The notes beneath the pieces are model-generated. The model saw nothing but the letters and a program-made list of their open reading frames with translations, was not told the DNA's origin and did no database searches. Shown piece after piece: positions 42,978 through 49,806 of a stretch of 49,806 bases of DNA; positions within the stretch are counted from its first letter, which is position 1; every line of letters begins with the position of its first letter. The DNA is from an uncultured Burkholderiales bacterium (GTDB lineage Bacteria; Pseudomonadota; Gammaproteobacteria; Burkholderiales; Burkholderiaceae_C). The position numbers and the translations under genes were made by a program. Where the stretch lies: the NCBI GenBank assembly GCA_903871545.1, contig CAIQHG010000007.1, positions 1 to 49,806 on the forward strand, read 5' to 3'.

Positions 42978-44102
42978 TCAAGCCCCTGCTTTATTCGCAG
43001 GCTTTTTAGCATTTCCCAATAGCTCGTCATTGTGCTGACCCAGGGCCGGAGGCAAGCGATGGATGCTGCCGCCCTGACCATCCATCAAAATCGGCTGGCG
43101 TACATATTGATGCGCGCCATCGGCACTCACCAAGGTTTGCTGCATTCCGCGAACCCTCATCTGCGGATCGCTCAGCACCTCATCTAGGCCCAGAACCGGA
43201 CCAAAAGCAATCGAGTTGGCTTTCAATTGCTGATAAAAACTCTCGAAAGGCCGCTGCGCGATCGCCTCCCTAAGCATAGGTATGATTTCTTTGTTTCTCG
43301 AACTGCGCTCATGCTCGTTCAAATCGGCAAATTGAGGCAGCGTGAGAATTTGGCAAAGTGCCCGCCACATAGCGTCCTCGCCCGCAATGCTGAGCGTGAT
43401 CTGGCGGGCGTCGGCGGTCAAAAATAGGCCATAACCGGGATCCAAGGGCGGCAATTCCCGGGTTGGCAATTTATTCAAAGGCGGCATCAAAAACGGCGTC
43501 ATCCAGCTCACGAGTGAATCGAGCATGGACACATCAATCGTCGAACCGAGGCCGGAATTTTTGCGGGCCAACAACGCAGTGACGACGCCCAAGGCCGCAA
43601 ACATCGCTGAGGCGATATCACCTAGGGGTAACATTGACCAAGCGGCTTGGGCTTCTTGTCCCTTCGGTACCTGCACAAGACCGGCCGCAGCTTGAACGCT
43701 TAGATCGTGACCGGCTACGCCCGCCAGCGGTCCGTTTTGACCGAATGCTGAGATGGACACGACGACCAACTCAGGTTTGCGCAAACGCAACTCCTCAGCG
43801 CTGAGTTTGAGCCGAGCCATCACGCCGGGGCGAAAACCTTCCATCACCACATCGGCAGTATCGACCAATTCGAGGAAAGAAGCGTGCCCCTGCGATGACT
43901 TCAAATCCAGCGTCACCGAGCGTTTGTTGCGGTTAAGGGAGGCGAACAAACCGGGGAAGCGGCGTGAAGGATCGCCACCGCCAGGACGCTCCACAAGAAT
44001 CACATCGGCTCCCAAGTCAGCAAGCAACAAACCGGCATAAGGCCCGGGCCACTGCTCGGCCAAGCAGAGGATGCGCACGCCGGACAAAGGAGATGGTGTC
44101 AT
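42978..44102 (-). CDS. CaiB/BaiF type III CoA-transferase
   Basis: A 374-aa type III CoA-transferase that moves CoA between acids. Hallmarks are LSGVRILCLAEQWPGPYAGL, then LLADLGADVILVERPGGGDP, then LDLKSSQGHASFLELV, and ELVVVSISAFGQNGPLAGVA. The catalytic aspartate is the D in GVAGHDLSVQAAAGL. The C-terminal domain (RSSRNKEIIPMLREAIAQRP, VLGLDEVLSDPQMRVRGM) is complete. The start ATG is preceded by a 400-base intergenic region. It is transcribed away from the Bug receptor gene and toward the TetR gene. It is probably the working copy of the family whose remnant lies at 40130. Confidence 0.9.
   Translation of the reverse strand: MTPSPLSGVRILCLAEQWPGPYAGLLLADLGADVILVERPGGGDPSRRFPGLFASLNRNKRSVTLDLKSSQGHASFLELVDTADVVMEGFRPGVMARLKLSAEELRLRKPELVVVSISAFGQNGPLAGVAGHDLSVQAAAGLVQVPKGQEAQAAWSMLPLGDIASAMFAALGVVTALLARKNSGLGSTIDVSMLDSLVSWMTPFLMPPLNKLPTRELPPLDPGYGLFLTADARQITLSIAGEDAMWRALCQILTLPQFADLNEHERSSRNKEIIPMLREAIAQRPFESFYQQLKANSIAFGPVLGLDEVLSDPQMRVRGMQQTLVSADGAHQYVRQPILMDGQGGSIHRLPPALGQHNDELLGNAKKPANKAGA
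42980..43007 (+). terminator. possible terminator downstream of the TetR gene
   Basis: AAGCC-cc-TGC pairs with GCA-GGCTT around a seven-base loop and is followed by TTTTT on the plus strand. The stem has a two-base bulge. It lies inside the last codons of the converging CaiB gene and could end the TetR transcript. Confidence 0.4.
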
Positions 44103-44500
44103 ACCGATAATTTCTATTTAGAATAAATTAGTACTCGCAAGTATATACCTTGATTAACGCAGGCAGATCAATGCTTTTCTATAGGCAAAAAGGGGTAGCT
44201 AAAAATTAATTGAAACTGAAATTCACATGCTACAATTTCTTAAATTTGAAGTAAATTTCGAAATACCGAATTTTATCGGTGACCCAAAATTAACAAAAAT
44301 AAGAGCTGTTTGCTACTCCCGCGTTAGACACGGTACGCCGTAAAGCCCGTCACCGCCGTGACCGTGCGTATGCAATGGGGATCTTTGAAAACGATGGGGG
44401 TGTCTGCAACAGTTCATCCTCAGTCAAATCTAAAGCAGACTAAACGCATCACAATAACTGACAACACCGAGAGCATCACCACGACCACTTAAGGATATCG
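44103..44500. other. divergent intergenic region between CaiB and Bug genes
   Basis: A 400-base divergent promoter region. The part next to CaiB is AT-rich. Nearer to the Bug gene, GTCAC-CGCC-GTGAC (44349-44362) is a small palindrome and a candidate operator for the TetR or IclR regulator of this module. No gene was seen. Confidence 0.4.
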
Positions 44501-45460
44501 ATGACTTACCGCTTCAAAACTTTGGCTGTTTTTCTGTTGGCATCGCTGCTGGCTTTATCTGTCCAGGCTTTTCCGGATCGAGCGGTGCGCTTGGTAGTCG
44601 GTTTTGCGCCGGGTGGCTCCGATATTTCTGCGCGACTAGTCGGCCAAAAGCTGTCCGAGCTGTGGGGACAACCGGTGATCATCGACAACCGCCCGGGTGC
44701 CGCCGGCAACATCGGTGCAGACGTCGTGGCCAAAGCGCCTCCAGACGGTCACACTATTTTGCTGCTAGTTAACTCGTACACCATCAACACCTCTTTGTAC
44801 CAAAACCTGTCTTGGGATTTGCTGCGCGACTTTGCACCTATTGCTCGTTACGCCACATCGCCCATGGTTGTGGTTGTTAACGACAAAATGCCCGTGAAAA
44901 ACTTTGCTGAATTTGTCGCCTTCGCCAAAGCCAACAAAGGAAAAATCAATTACGGATCAGCCGGCACCGGCACCGCGCCGCACTTGGCGGGTGAACTCTT
45001 TGCCTTGCGCTCGGGCATTGAGATGACCCATATTCCATACAAGGGCTCCGGGCCTTCCGTCACGGCCCTGGTCGCCGACGAGGTGCAGGTATCCTTTGGC
45101 GCGATGTCAGCTTTTGATGCCTTGGTCCAGCAGGGACGTTTAAAAGCGTTGGCAGTCACAACGGCGACGCGATTTTCTCGACTACCGGATGTCCCCACCG
45201 TGGCAGAAAGCGGCATCGCGGGATTTGACGTCGACATTTGGTATGGCTTGCTGGCGCCGGCCAAAACGCCACCCGCCATCGTCAAAAAAATCAGCGACGA
45301 TTTGGCACGCGTCATGACTGATCCGGATCTGTTGTCAAAACTCAAAGAACGCGGCTTGGAGCCGGCCTATTTGGACACCGCGAAGACCTCTCAATTGCTC
45401 GCGCAAGATGTGCAGCGCTGGCGCGAAATCATCAGCCGACTGAAACTTTCTTTGGAATGA
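44501..45460 (+). CDS. Bug-type substrate-binding protein
   Basis: A 319-aa Bug/TctC-family receptor. The leader MTYRFKTLAVFLLASLLALS is a Sec signal ending VQA. Family hallmarks are FPDRAVRLVVGFAPGGSDIS, then VIIDNRPGAAGNIGADVVAK, then APPDGHTILL, and MTHIPYKGSGPSVTALVADE. AAGGAT precedes the ATG. It has no linked permease. It is the third Bug gene in the window and, by leader and composition, is not a recent copy of the other two. It lies upstream of an IclR regulator on the same strand, a common pairing in Burkholderiales. Confidence 0.9.
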   Translation: MTYRFKTLAVFLLASLLALSVQAFPDRAVRLVVGFAPGGSDISARLVGQKLSELWGQPVIIDNRPGAAGNIGADVVAKAPPDGHTILLLVNSYTINTSLYQNLSWDLLRDFAPIARYATSPMVVVVNDKMPVKNFAEFVAFAKANKGKINYGSAGTGTAPHLAGELFALRSGIEMTHIPYKGSGPSVTALVADEVQVSFGAMSAFDALVQQGRLKALAVTTATRFSRLPDVPTVAESGIAGFDVDIWYGLLAPAKTPPAIVKKISDDLARVMTDPDLLSKLKERGLEPAYLDTAKTSQLLAQDVQRWREIISRLKLSLE

Positions 45461-45568
45461 GAAAGTTGCCGCCCCCAACTTGACCTTCACGTCTCCAAAA
45501 TGCCCGAAACGAGATTTCTCGTACCAACTTTTCTTCAGCAAGCCTGACTGGCAAAATCCTAATCACAC

Positions 45569-46324
45569 ATGAGTCCAGACCGTTACCTTCGCACCTTCGA
45601 CGTCCTTAGTTTGCTCGTCAAACACAAACAAGGGCTGCGCCTGACTGAGATTAAAGACGCGCTGGATTTACCCATGAGCAGCGTTCACAACATGCTACAA
45701 ACCATGGTGAGCGCCGAAGTTGCGAGCGTCACCGAAGATCTGCGTTATTCCGTGGGTCCGCGTACCGTGGCACTGGCTTTGCAGACCTTGCAATCTTTGG
45801 ATATCCGCTCCATCGCTCGCCCACATTTACAAGACTTGGCCAAAGAGATTGGCGACGATGTGTATCTGGCCATACAAGTTGGTAAGCGCGTGTTTTACGC
45901 TGACCGCTTCCTTGGAACACAGCGCATATCGCTGGACATACGGCTTGGAGAATCTTTGTTTCTTCATTGCACCGCGACAGGAAAACTGTTTGCAGCGTAC
46001 GACCCGAAGTTGGCCGCGCAAGCCATCGCCCGACGTATGCCAAAGCTGACAGCAGTCACGATCACTGATCCCGTTAAATTGGAAAACGAATTCAAACGCA
46101 TCTTAAAACAGGGCTACTCTAAAAGCGACGAAGAGTCCGTAGAAGGCATAATTGGCTACGCTGTCCCGATCCATGATGGAGCCGGCAAACTGGCAGCAGC
46201 GATCCACATCTCTGTTGTTGGCAAGCGAGTCACCACGCCTCATGAGCGCAAATTGCTCGATGCAGCCCGCAAATGCGCGACTCAAATCGAGAAACATTCG
46301 GGCCACGCCGCACCCAAGCCCTGA
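45569..46324 (+). CDS. IclR family transcriptional regulator
   Basis: A 251-aa IclR-type regulator. The N-terminal winged helix-turn-helix covers about residues 5-65 (LRLTEIKDALDLPMSSVHNM, then LQTMVSAEV), and the C-terminal ligand domain includes IGDDVYLAIQVGKRVFYADR, LGESLFLHCTATGKLFAAYD and EESVEGIIGYAVPIHDGAGK. The length is usual. The gene follows the Bug gene by 108 bases. It probably senses a pathway acid and regulates the Bug or CaiB genes nearby. The last codons are rich in charged residues and end close to the start of a low-GC region. Confidence 0.9.
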   Translation: MSPDRYLRTFDVLSLLVKHKQGLRLTEIKDALDLPMSSVHNMLQTMVSAEVASVTEDLRYSVGPRTVALALQTLQSLDIRSIARPHLQDLAKEIGDDVYLAIQVGKRVFYADRFLGTQRISLDIRLGESLFLHCTATGKLFAAYDPKLAAQAIARRMPKLTAVTITDPVKLENEFKRILKQGYSKSDEESVEGIIGYAVPIHDGAGKLAAAIHISVVGKRVTTPHERKLLDAARKCATQIEKHSGHAAPKP

Positions 46325-46768
46325 GAACAAACGCGCGGTACAGAACATTCAGTTTTAATTCAACCTAATGTGAGCAAAAAGATGCTACTTGTGACCGTTG
46401 CCAAAACCCAGTCTTCCCTAATTGGCATTGAGGCATGCTCTGGAGCCTATCACTGCCCTAGAGAATTTGAGAAGTTAGGGGATAACGTTAACATTTCGCC
46501 CCCCAAACGAATTAAAGCTTACTGAATAGAGGGGAAACACGGTAAAAAAGATGTAACACTAATTGAAATTTTTATAAGTAGGAAAATCTCTAAGAGGTTG
46601 TTTAAATATTAAAAGAGTAAGTTATTTAGAAAATCTATATTAGTCTTTAAGTTCCGAGCCCAAATCCCAGGTGATTTAAACTGGATTTGATAAATGTAAT
46701 TACTATGCATCCATGTACGTTTTAATGTTATAACTAGTAACGTATTATTTAACTATCGAGAGGTAATT
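46325..46768. other. intergenic region at the high-GC to low-GC switch
   Basis: About 440 bases without a gene, changing from GC-rich to AT-rich. GAGAGG at about 46758-46763 is the ribosome binding site of the next gene. No terminator with a clear T-run was found. Confidence 0.45.
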
Positions 46769-48805
46769 ATGAAATTGCTCCCTAATCTTTTGTCTAAAAC
46801 TTTAGCGTGCATTTTCTTTATTTTCTCTGCACAAAGTGCACTATGTCAAACAAATATCCAAGTCGGCTGGAATTTAGTTGGAAGCGGTATGACTCAGTCG
46901 GTATTGCCCAGCTCAATTGGGGATGCCACCTCGGTCACCTCAATATGGAAATGGAATACCGCCACAAGTAATTGGGCTTTTTACTCGCCCCAACAATCAG
47001 ATGGGGGGGCAGCCTACGCGGCTCTTAACGGTTTTACTCTGCTGACAGCAATTAATGGTGCAGATGGGTTTTGGATAAATGCAAAAAAAACCTTTACCTT
47101 GAGCGCAGGCAGCGGCGCTGTTTACACATCAAATTTGTTGCAAGCGGGAAAATCAGGCGCTTTGTCTACAGGTTGGAACCTGGTATCAGTGGGTGACACT
47201 ATTACGGCGAGTAGCTTTAACTCAAATCTTGGGACAACTAAAAACAGTTCTGGTTTTCCAACTAACTTAACGAGCTTGTGGGCGTGGGATGCCGCTAATA
47301 CAAAATGGTATTTTTATGCCCCAACTATAGAAGCTCAGGGTGCAAACACGCTTTCAACGTATACCTCAACTAACGGATATGAAGACTTCACAACTGCCAG
47401 TAAGTCTTTGGGCTTGGGAGTGGGATTTTGGGTGAATATGCCGCCTGCCACAAGCTCTAGCTGTAGTTCAAGTACTAGCCAACCACTCAATACAAAAATC
47501 TTATGCCAAAACATGATGCCCGTGACGAAAAATTTGCAGGACTATCCAACAGCAGGTAATTATGATTATGGAAGTACCTCAATTGTTTTTGGGAAATTTG
47601 GTAGTTCAACTGCCAACTGTTTTTTAACGCAAGCTGTAACAAGAGGGACCCTGGGGAGCTTGCCTACTTATCCAGACGGTCCAATATACGTTTATTGCCA
47701 ACAATCTGACGGTAGCTTCAAAGAAGTAAGTCAACAATTATTTGGACAACAGCTTGCAGTAAATGGTGGGTACCCGTTAATTGCAGACTTCAATGGTGAT
47801 GGGATTGATGATATCTTTTTACTTCAATCATGGGACGGATATTTTCCAAATGCCACTTCAAACGTGTACGCGCTAATTAGTCAGCCAAATGGCGTATATA
47901 AGATTATTAAAAACAATTACGGGGTAAATTTAGAACTGGGCCAAACAACTGCAGTTGATATAAACCAAGACGGGTGCCTGGATGTTGTTGATTCTTCAAC
48001 TGATCTATGGCTAGGGGATTGCACTGGCAATTTTTCATTTACTAGAAACGCATTCGATTGGACGCAAGTTGGCGTATCAAATACCTACCGGGGAGAAGTT
48101 GCAGTCAGTGCTGATTTCCTTGGTAAAGGCTATAGTCAAATCCTAATAGGTAGCGCATGGCATTTCCATCCCGATTATCCAAATGCCGTAATTGATATTG
48201 ATAAAAATCTAAAAGTTCTTGGGATTTATGAACTCCCAATGCCATACTTCACTGCAACATTAGGTGCTGGCAGTGAAGATGACGCAGCAGTAAGAGTAAT
48301 TGACATTAACAATGACGGTAAACCGGATATCATATTTAATACAACTAATTTCTTTTATGCTCAAGCTCATCCCGGCACTCAACCACTAACAAAGTATCAG
48401 CTGTATATAAACAACGGCAATGGTAGCTTTACAGATATCAGCGATACTGCTTTACCAGGATTTGCCACAAATATCATCAGTGGTTATGACATGCGGATTG
48501 TTGATTTAAACGGAGATGGGTATCCAGATATTGCCTTTAATGGTGAATCTTGGGGAGATGGTGTTATTGCTGGCAATCAACTTTGGATCAATAACAAAGA
48601 TAATACTTTTCATTCGGTTTTTACCTCCGAACTTGAAACTATTTCCAATAATTTTTCAGGTCAATTTGGATCGGTTCAAACCTACACAATTGGTGAGATG
48701 CTACCAATCAAAGTCAATAACGCTTGGAATTATGTTGTTCATATTAGAGATCCTAAATTTCAATATCATGATGGAGTTGCCAATACTCAATTTGTGTTCA
48801 AGTAA
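46769..48805 (+). CDS. exported protein with two WNLVG/VWKW domains and FG-GAP (VCBS) repeats
   Basis: A 678-aa exported protein. The leader (MKLLPNLLSKTLACIFFIFS, then AQSALC) ends before QTNIQ. Domain 1 (about 30-115) has VGWNLVGSG, LPSSIG, VTSIWKWN, WAFYSP, DGGAAYA and NGADGFWINA. Domain 2 (about 130-235) is a divergent copy: TGWNLVSVG, LTSLWAWD, WYFYAP and GVGFWVNM. A cysteine- and serine-rich linker (SSSCSSSTSQ) follows. The C-terminal half holds calcium-type FG-GAP motifs: DFNGDGIDD at 340, DINQDGCLD at 397, DINNDGKPD at 512 and DLNGDGYPD at 579, spaced as blades of a propeller. Domain 1 matches the domain of the protein at 5074. It may be an adhesin or carbohydrate-binding protein; the WNLVG domain has no function known to me. 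Confidence 0.8.
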   Translation: MKLLPNLLSKTLACIFFIFSAQSALCQTNIQVGWNLVGSGMTQSVLPSSIGDATSVTSIWKWNTATSNWAFYSPQQSDGGAAYAALNGFTLLTAINGADGFWINAKKTFTLSAGSGAVYTSNLLQAGKSGALSTGWNLVSVGDTITASSFNSNLGTTKNSSGFPTNLTSLWAWDAANTKWYFYAPTIEAQGANTLSTYTSTNGYEDFTTASKSLGLGVGFWVNMPPATSSSCSSSTSQPLNTKILCQNMMPVTKNLQDYPTAGNYDYGSTSIVFGKFGSSTANCFLTQAVTRGTLGSLPTYPDGPIYVYCQQSDGSFKEVSQQLFGQQLAVNGGYPLIADFNGDGIDDIFLLQSWDGYFPNATSNVYALISQPNGVYKIIKNNYGVNLELGQTTAVDINQDGCLDVVDSSTDLWLGDCTGNFSFTRNAFDWTQVGVSNTYRGEVAVSADFLGKGYSQILIGSAWHFHPDYPNAVIDIDKNLKVLGIYELPMPYFTATLGAGSEDDAAVRVIDINNDGKPDIIFNTTNFFYAQAHPGTQPLTKYQLYINNGNGSFTDISDTALPGFATNIISGYDMRIVDLNGDGYPDIAFNGESWGDGVIAGNQLWINNKDNTFHSVFTSELETISNNFSGQFGSVQTYTIGEMLPIKVNNAWNYVVHIRDPKFQYHDGVANTQFVFK

Positions 48806-49083
48806 GAAAAACTTAGGAACACTAGAATAAACCAAGCGCAGCTCAAACCATTTGGGTGAATACTTCTTTCAACTCATAGCCAATTAAATTCCAGCTTGTA
48901 ATGCTGAACCATGGACTCCAAGGCTATGCAAAGGTTTTAGGTTGGCGTCCAATTTTGCAATTTAAGCTTCATTTTGATCACCGTCTGCGTATTCAAGCAC
49001 ACTTGGACACTTGGACACTTGCTCCCCTGGGTGGAGAAACAACTCAAAAGCTTCTTCTCGCCTAAAACAATTTAACACCAAGC
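48806..49083. other. short intergenic region with an 8-base tandem repeat
   Basis: No gene found. CTTGGACA is repeated at 49002-49009 and 49010-49017 and followed by a partial copy. One plus-strand frame of about 55 codons (MLNHGLQGYAKVLGWRPILQ) is protein-like but has no ribosome binding site and is interrupted by the GC-rich E1-beta gene, so it may be a remnant. Confidence 0.35.
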
Positions 49084-49806
49084 TCAAGTTGGCGCTCGGC
49101 ATAACAACGCTGCAGCGTGAGCGATGTCTTCAGGGCCCACTCGGCACATATCTTCTAGCGGCTTGGAATAAGGGACCGGTATTCTGGGGGAGCCAAGACG
49201 CACAGGGCGCGCCTTCAATTGCCCCCAAAAAACTTCTGCAACCTCGGCCAGCAATTCACCGCCAAAGCCACCAACCCGAGGTGATTCATGCGCGATCAAA
49301 ACCCGCTTTGTCTTTTGAATGGAGCTGAACACCGTATCCCGGTCCCAGGGCCAAAGTGTGCGCAAGTCAATCACTTCTGCATAGACGCCTTGTGCTGCAA
49401 GTAGATCGGCCGCGCCAAGACAGTTGTTGGCGGTTTTAGACCAACTCAGCAAGGTGATGTCGGTGCCCACCCTGCGCACAGCAGCTTTGCCGATGTCGAT
49501 CGGTTCTGCGCTTTCATCTACGTCCCCCGTTTCAAGCCACAACTCCTTGTGTTCCATAAAGACGACAGGGTCGTCGGCCCGAATCGCCGCCTTTAACAGG
49601 CCATGGTTGTCCGCTGGTGTGGCCGGTGCCACCACCACCAATCCCGGCGTGCCGACCCATAGATTTTCATGACTCTGTGAGTGTTGAGCCGCCATACCCC
49701 AACGCATGCCCATGGGCTGACGAATCACCATCGGCACGCGAACCTGCCCATCCAGCATGTAGCGAATTTTGGCCGCTTGATTGATGATTTCATCTGCTGC
49801 GCACAA
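49084..49806 (-). CDS. 2-oxoacid dehydrogenase E1 component, beta subunit (partial, 5' end outside the window)
   Basis: The C-terminal about 240 residues of a thiamine-diphosphate-dependent E1-beta subunit, as in pyruvate, acetoin or branched-chain oxoacid dehydrogenase complexes. The transketolase pyrimidine domain gives VPMVIRQPMGMRWGMAAQHS, PGLVVVAPATPADNHGLLKA and VVFMEHKELW. The C-terminal transketolase domain gives VGTDITLLSWSKTANNCLGA, AEVIDLRTLWPWDRDT and IAHESPRVGGFGGELLAEVA. The true start is beyond the window's right edge. The alpha subunit probably lies further upstream on this strand. It is a high-GC gene, unlike the low-GC gene beside it. Confidence 0.9.
   Translation of the reverse strand: MCAADEIINQAAKIRYMLDGQVRVPMVIRQPMGMRWGMAAQHSQSHENLWVGTPGLVVVAPATPADNHGLLKAAIRADDPVVFMEHKELWLETGDVDESAEPIDIGKAAVRRVGTDITLLSWSKTANNCLGAADLLAAQGVYAEVIDLRTLWPWDRDTVFSSIQKTKRVLIAHESPRVGGFGGELLAEVAEVFWGQLKARPVRLGSPRIPVPYSKPLEDMCRVGPEDIAHAAALLCRAPT

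Noticed and set aside
1..49806. CRISPR array, tRNA or rRNA genes
   Set aside because: No regularly spaced direct repeats and no cloverleaf-like or rRNA-like sequence were seen on either strand by eye.

Overview
The window looks like a chromosome segment from a betaproteobacterium of the order Burkholderiales, probably a freshwater comamonad or Polynucleobacter-like lineage. The main reason is the gene set: three orphan Bug-type (tripartite tricarboxylate) binding proteins, two branched-chain amino-acid-type (Liv/HAAT) ABC transporters, type III CoA-transferases, MmgE/PrpD, amidohydrolase, cyclase and many SDR genes. This is a typical catabolic accessory region for organic acids and aromatic or xenobiotic compounds. 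I see no rRNA, tRNA, CRISPR array or intact mobile element.

Layout. (1) 1-4.7 kb: an AT-rich gene-poor start with one small hypothetical gene, then a tight four-gene unit: a periplasmic molybdenum hydroxylase (IorA/IorB-like) joined to a SoxY-like and a SoxZ-like carrier protein. (2) 5.0-7.2 kb: two exported low-GC proteins and a broken HicB-type antitoxin gene. (3) 7.5-10.5 kb: a Bug binding protein, a 4,5-dihydroxyphthalate decarboxylase-like protein and, convergent to them, a dehydrogenase very like phosphite dehydrogenase PtxD. (4) 11.0-17.6 kb: a complete five-gene ABC importer followed by an SDR, a cupin and a second SDR that lacks the usual catalytic residues. (5) 18.5-23.3 kb: a second ABC importer in which the second permease and first ATPase are fused, ending in a strong terminator. 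(6) 23.3-34.3 kb: a mixed-strand catabolic cluster (quinone oxidoreductase, SMP-30 lactonase, CMD-family protein, two SDRs with an expanded glycine loop, beta-hydroxyacid dehydrogenase, alpha/beta hydrolase, D-2-hydroxyacid dehydrogenase, Bug protein with a probable CTG start, MmgE/PrpD, amidohydrolase). (7) 34.55-38.5 kb: a four-gene minus-strand operon of clearly higher GC (CoA-transferase/hydrolase, DUF7064-like protein, small helical protein, phosphotransferase). (8) 39.2-46.3 kb: a partly decayed acyl-CoA module (frameshifted cyclase, internally deleted CaiB remnant, intact acyl-CoA ligase, TetR, CaiB, Bug protein, IclR). (9) 46.8-48.8 kb: a low-GC exported protein with two copies of the domain seen once at 5.1 kb plus calcium-type FG-GAP repeats. 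(10) The window ends inside a 2-oxoacid dehydrogenase E1-beta gene on the minus strand.

How they may work together (inference): each transporter or binding protein sits beside oxidoreductases, CoA-transferases and hydrolases, so the region reads as several separate import-and-degrade modules, laid side by side and of different composition, with pseudogenes between them. The most unusual module is the molybdo-hydroxylase plus SoxYZ-like carrier at 1.15-4.68 kb. Its SoxY-like protein keeps a C-terminal cysteine but not the usual GGCGG arm, and no other Sox genes are present.
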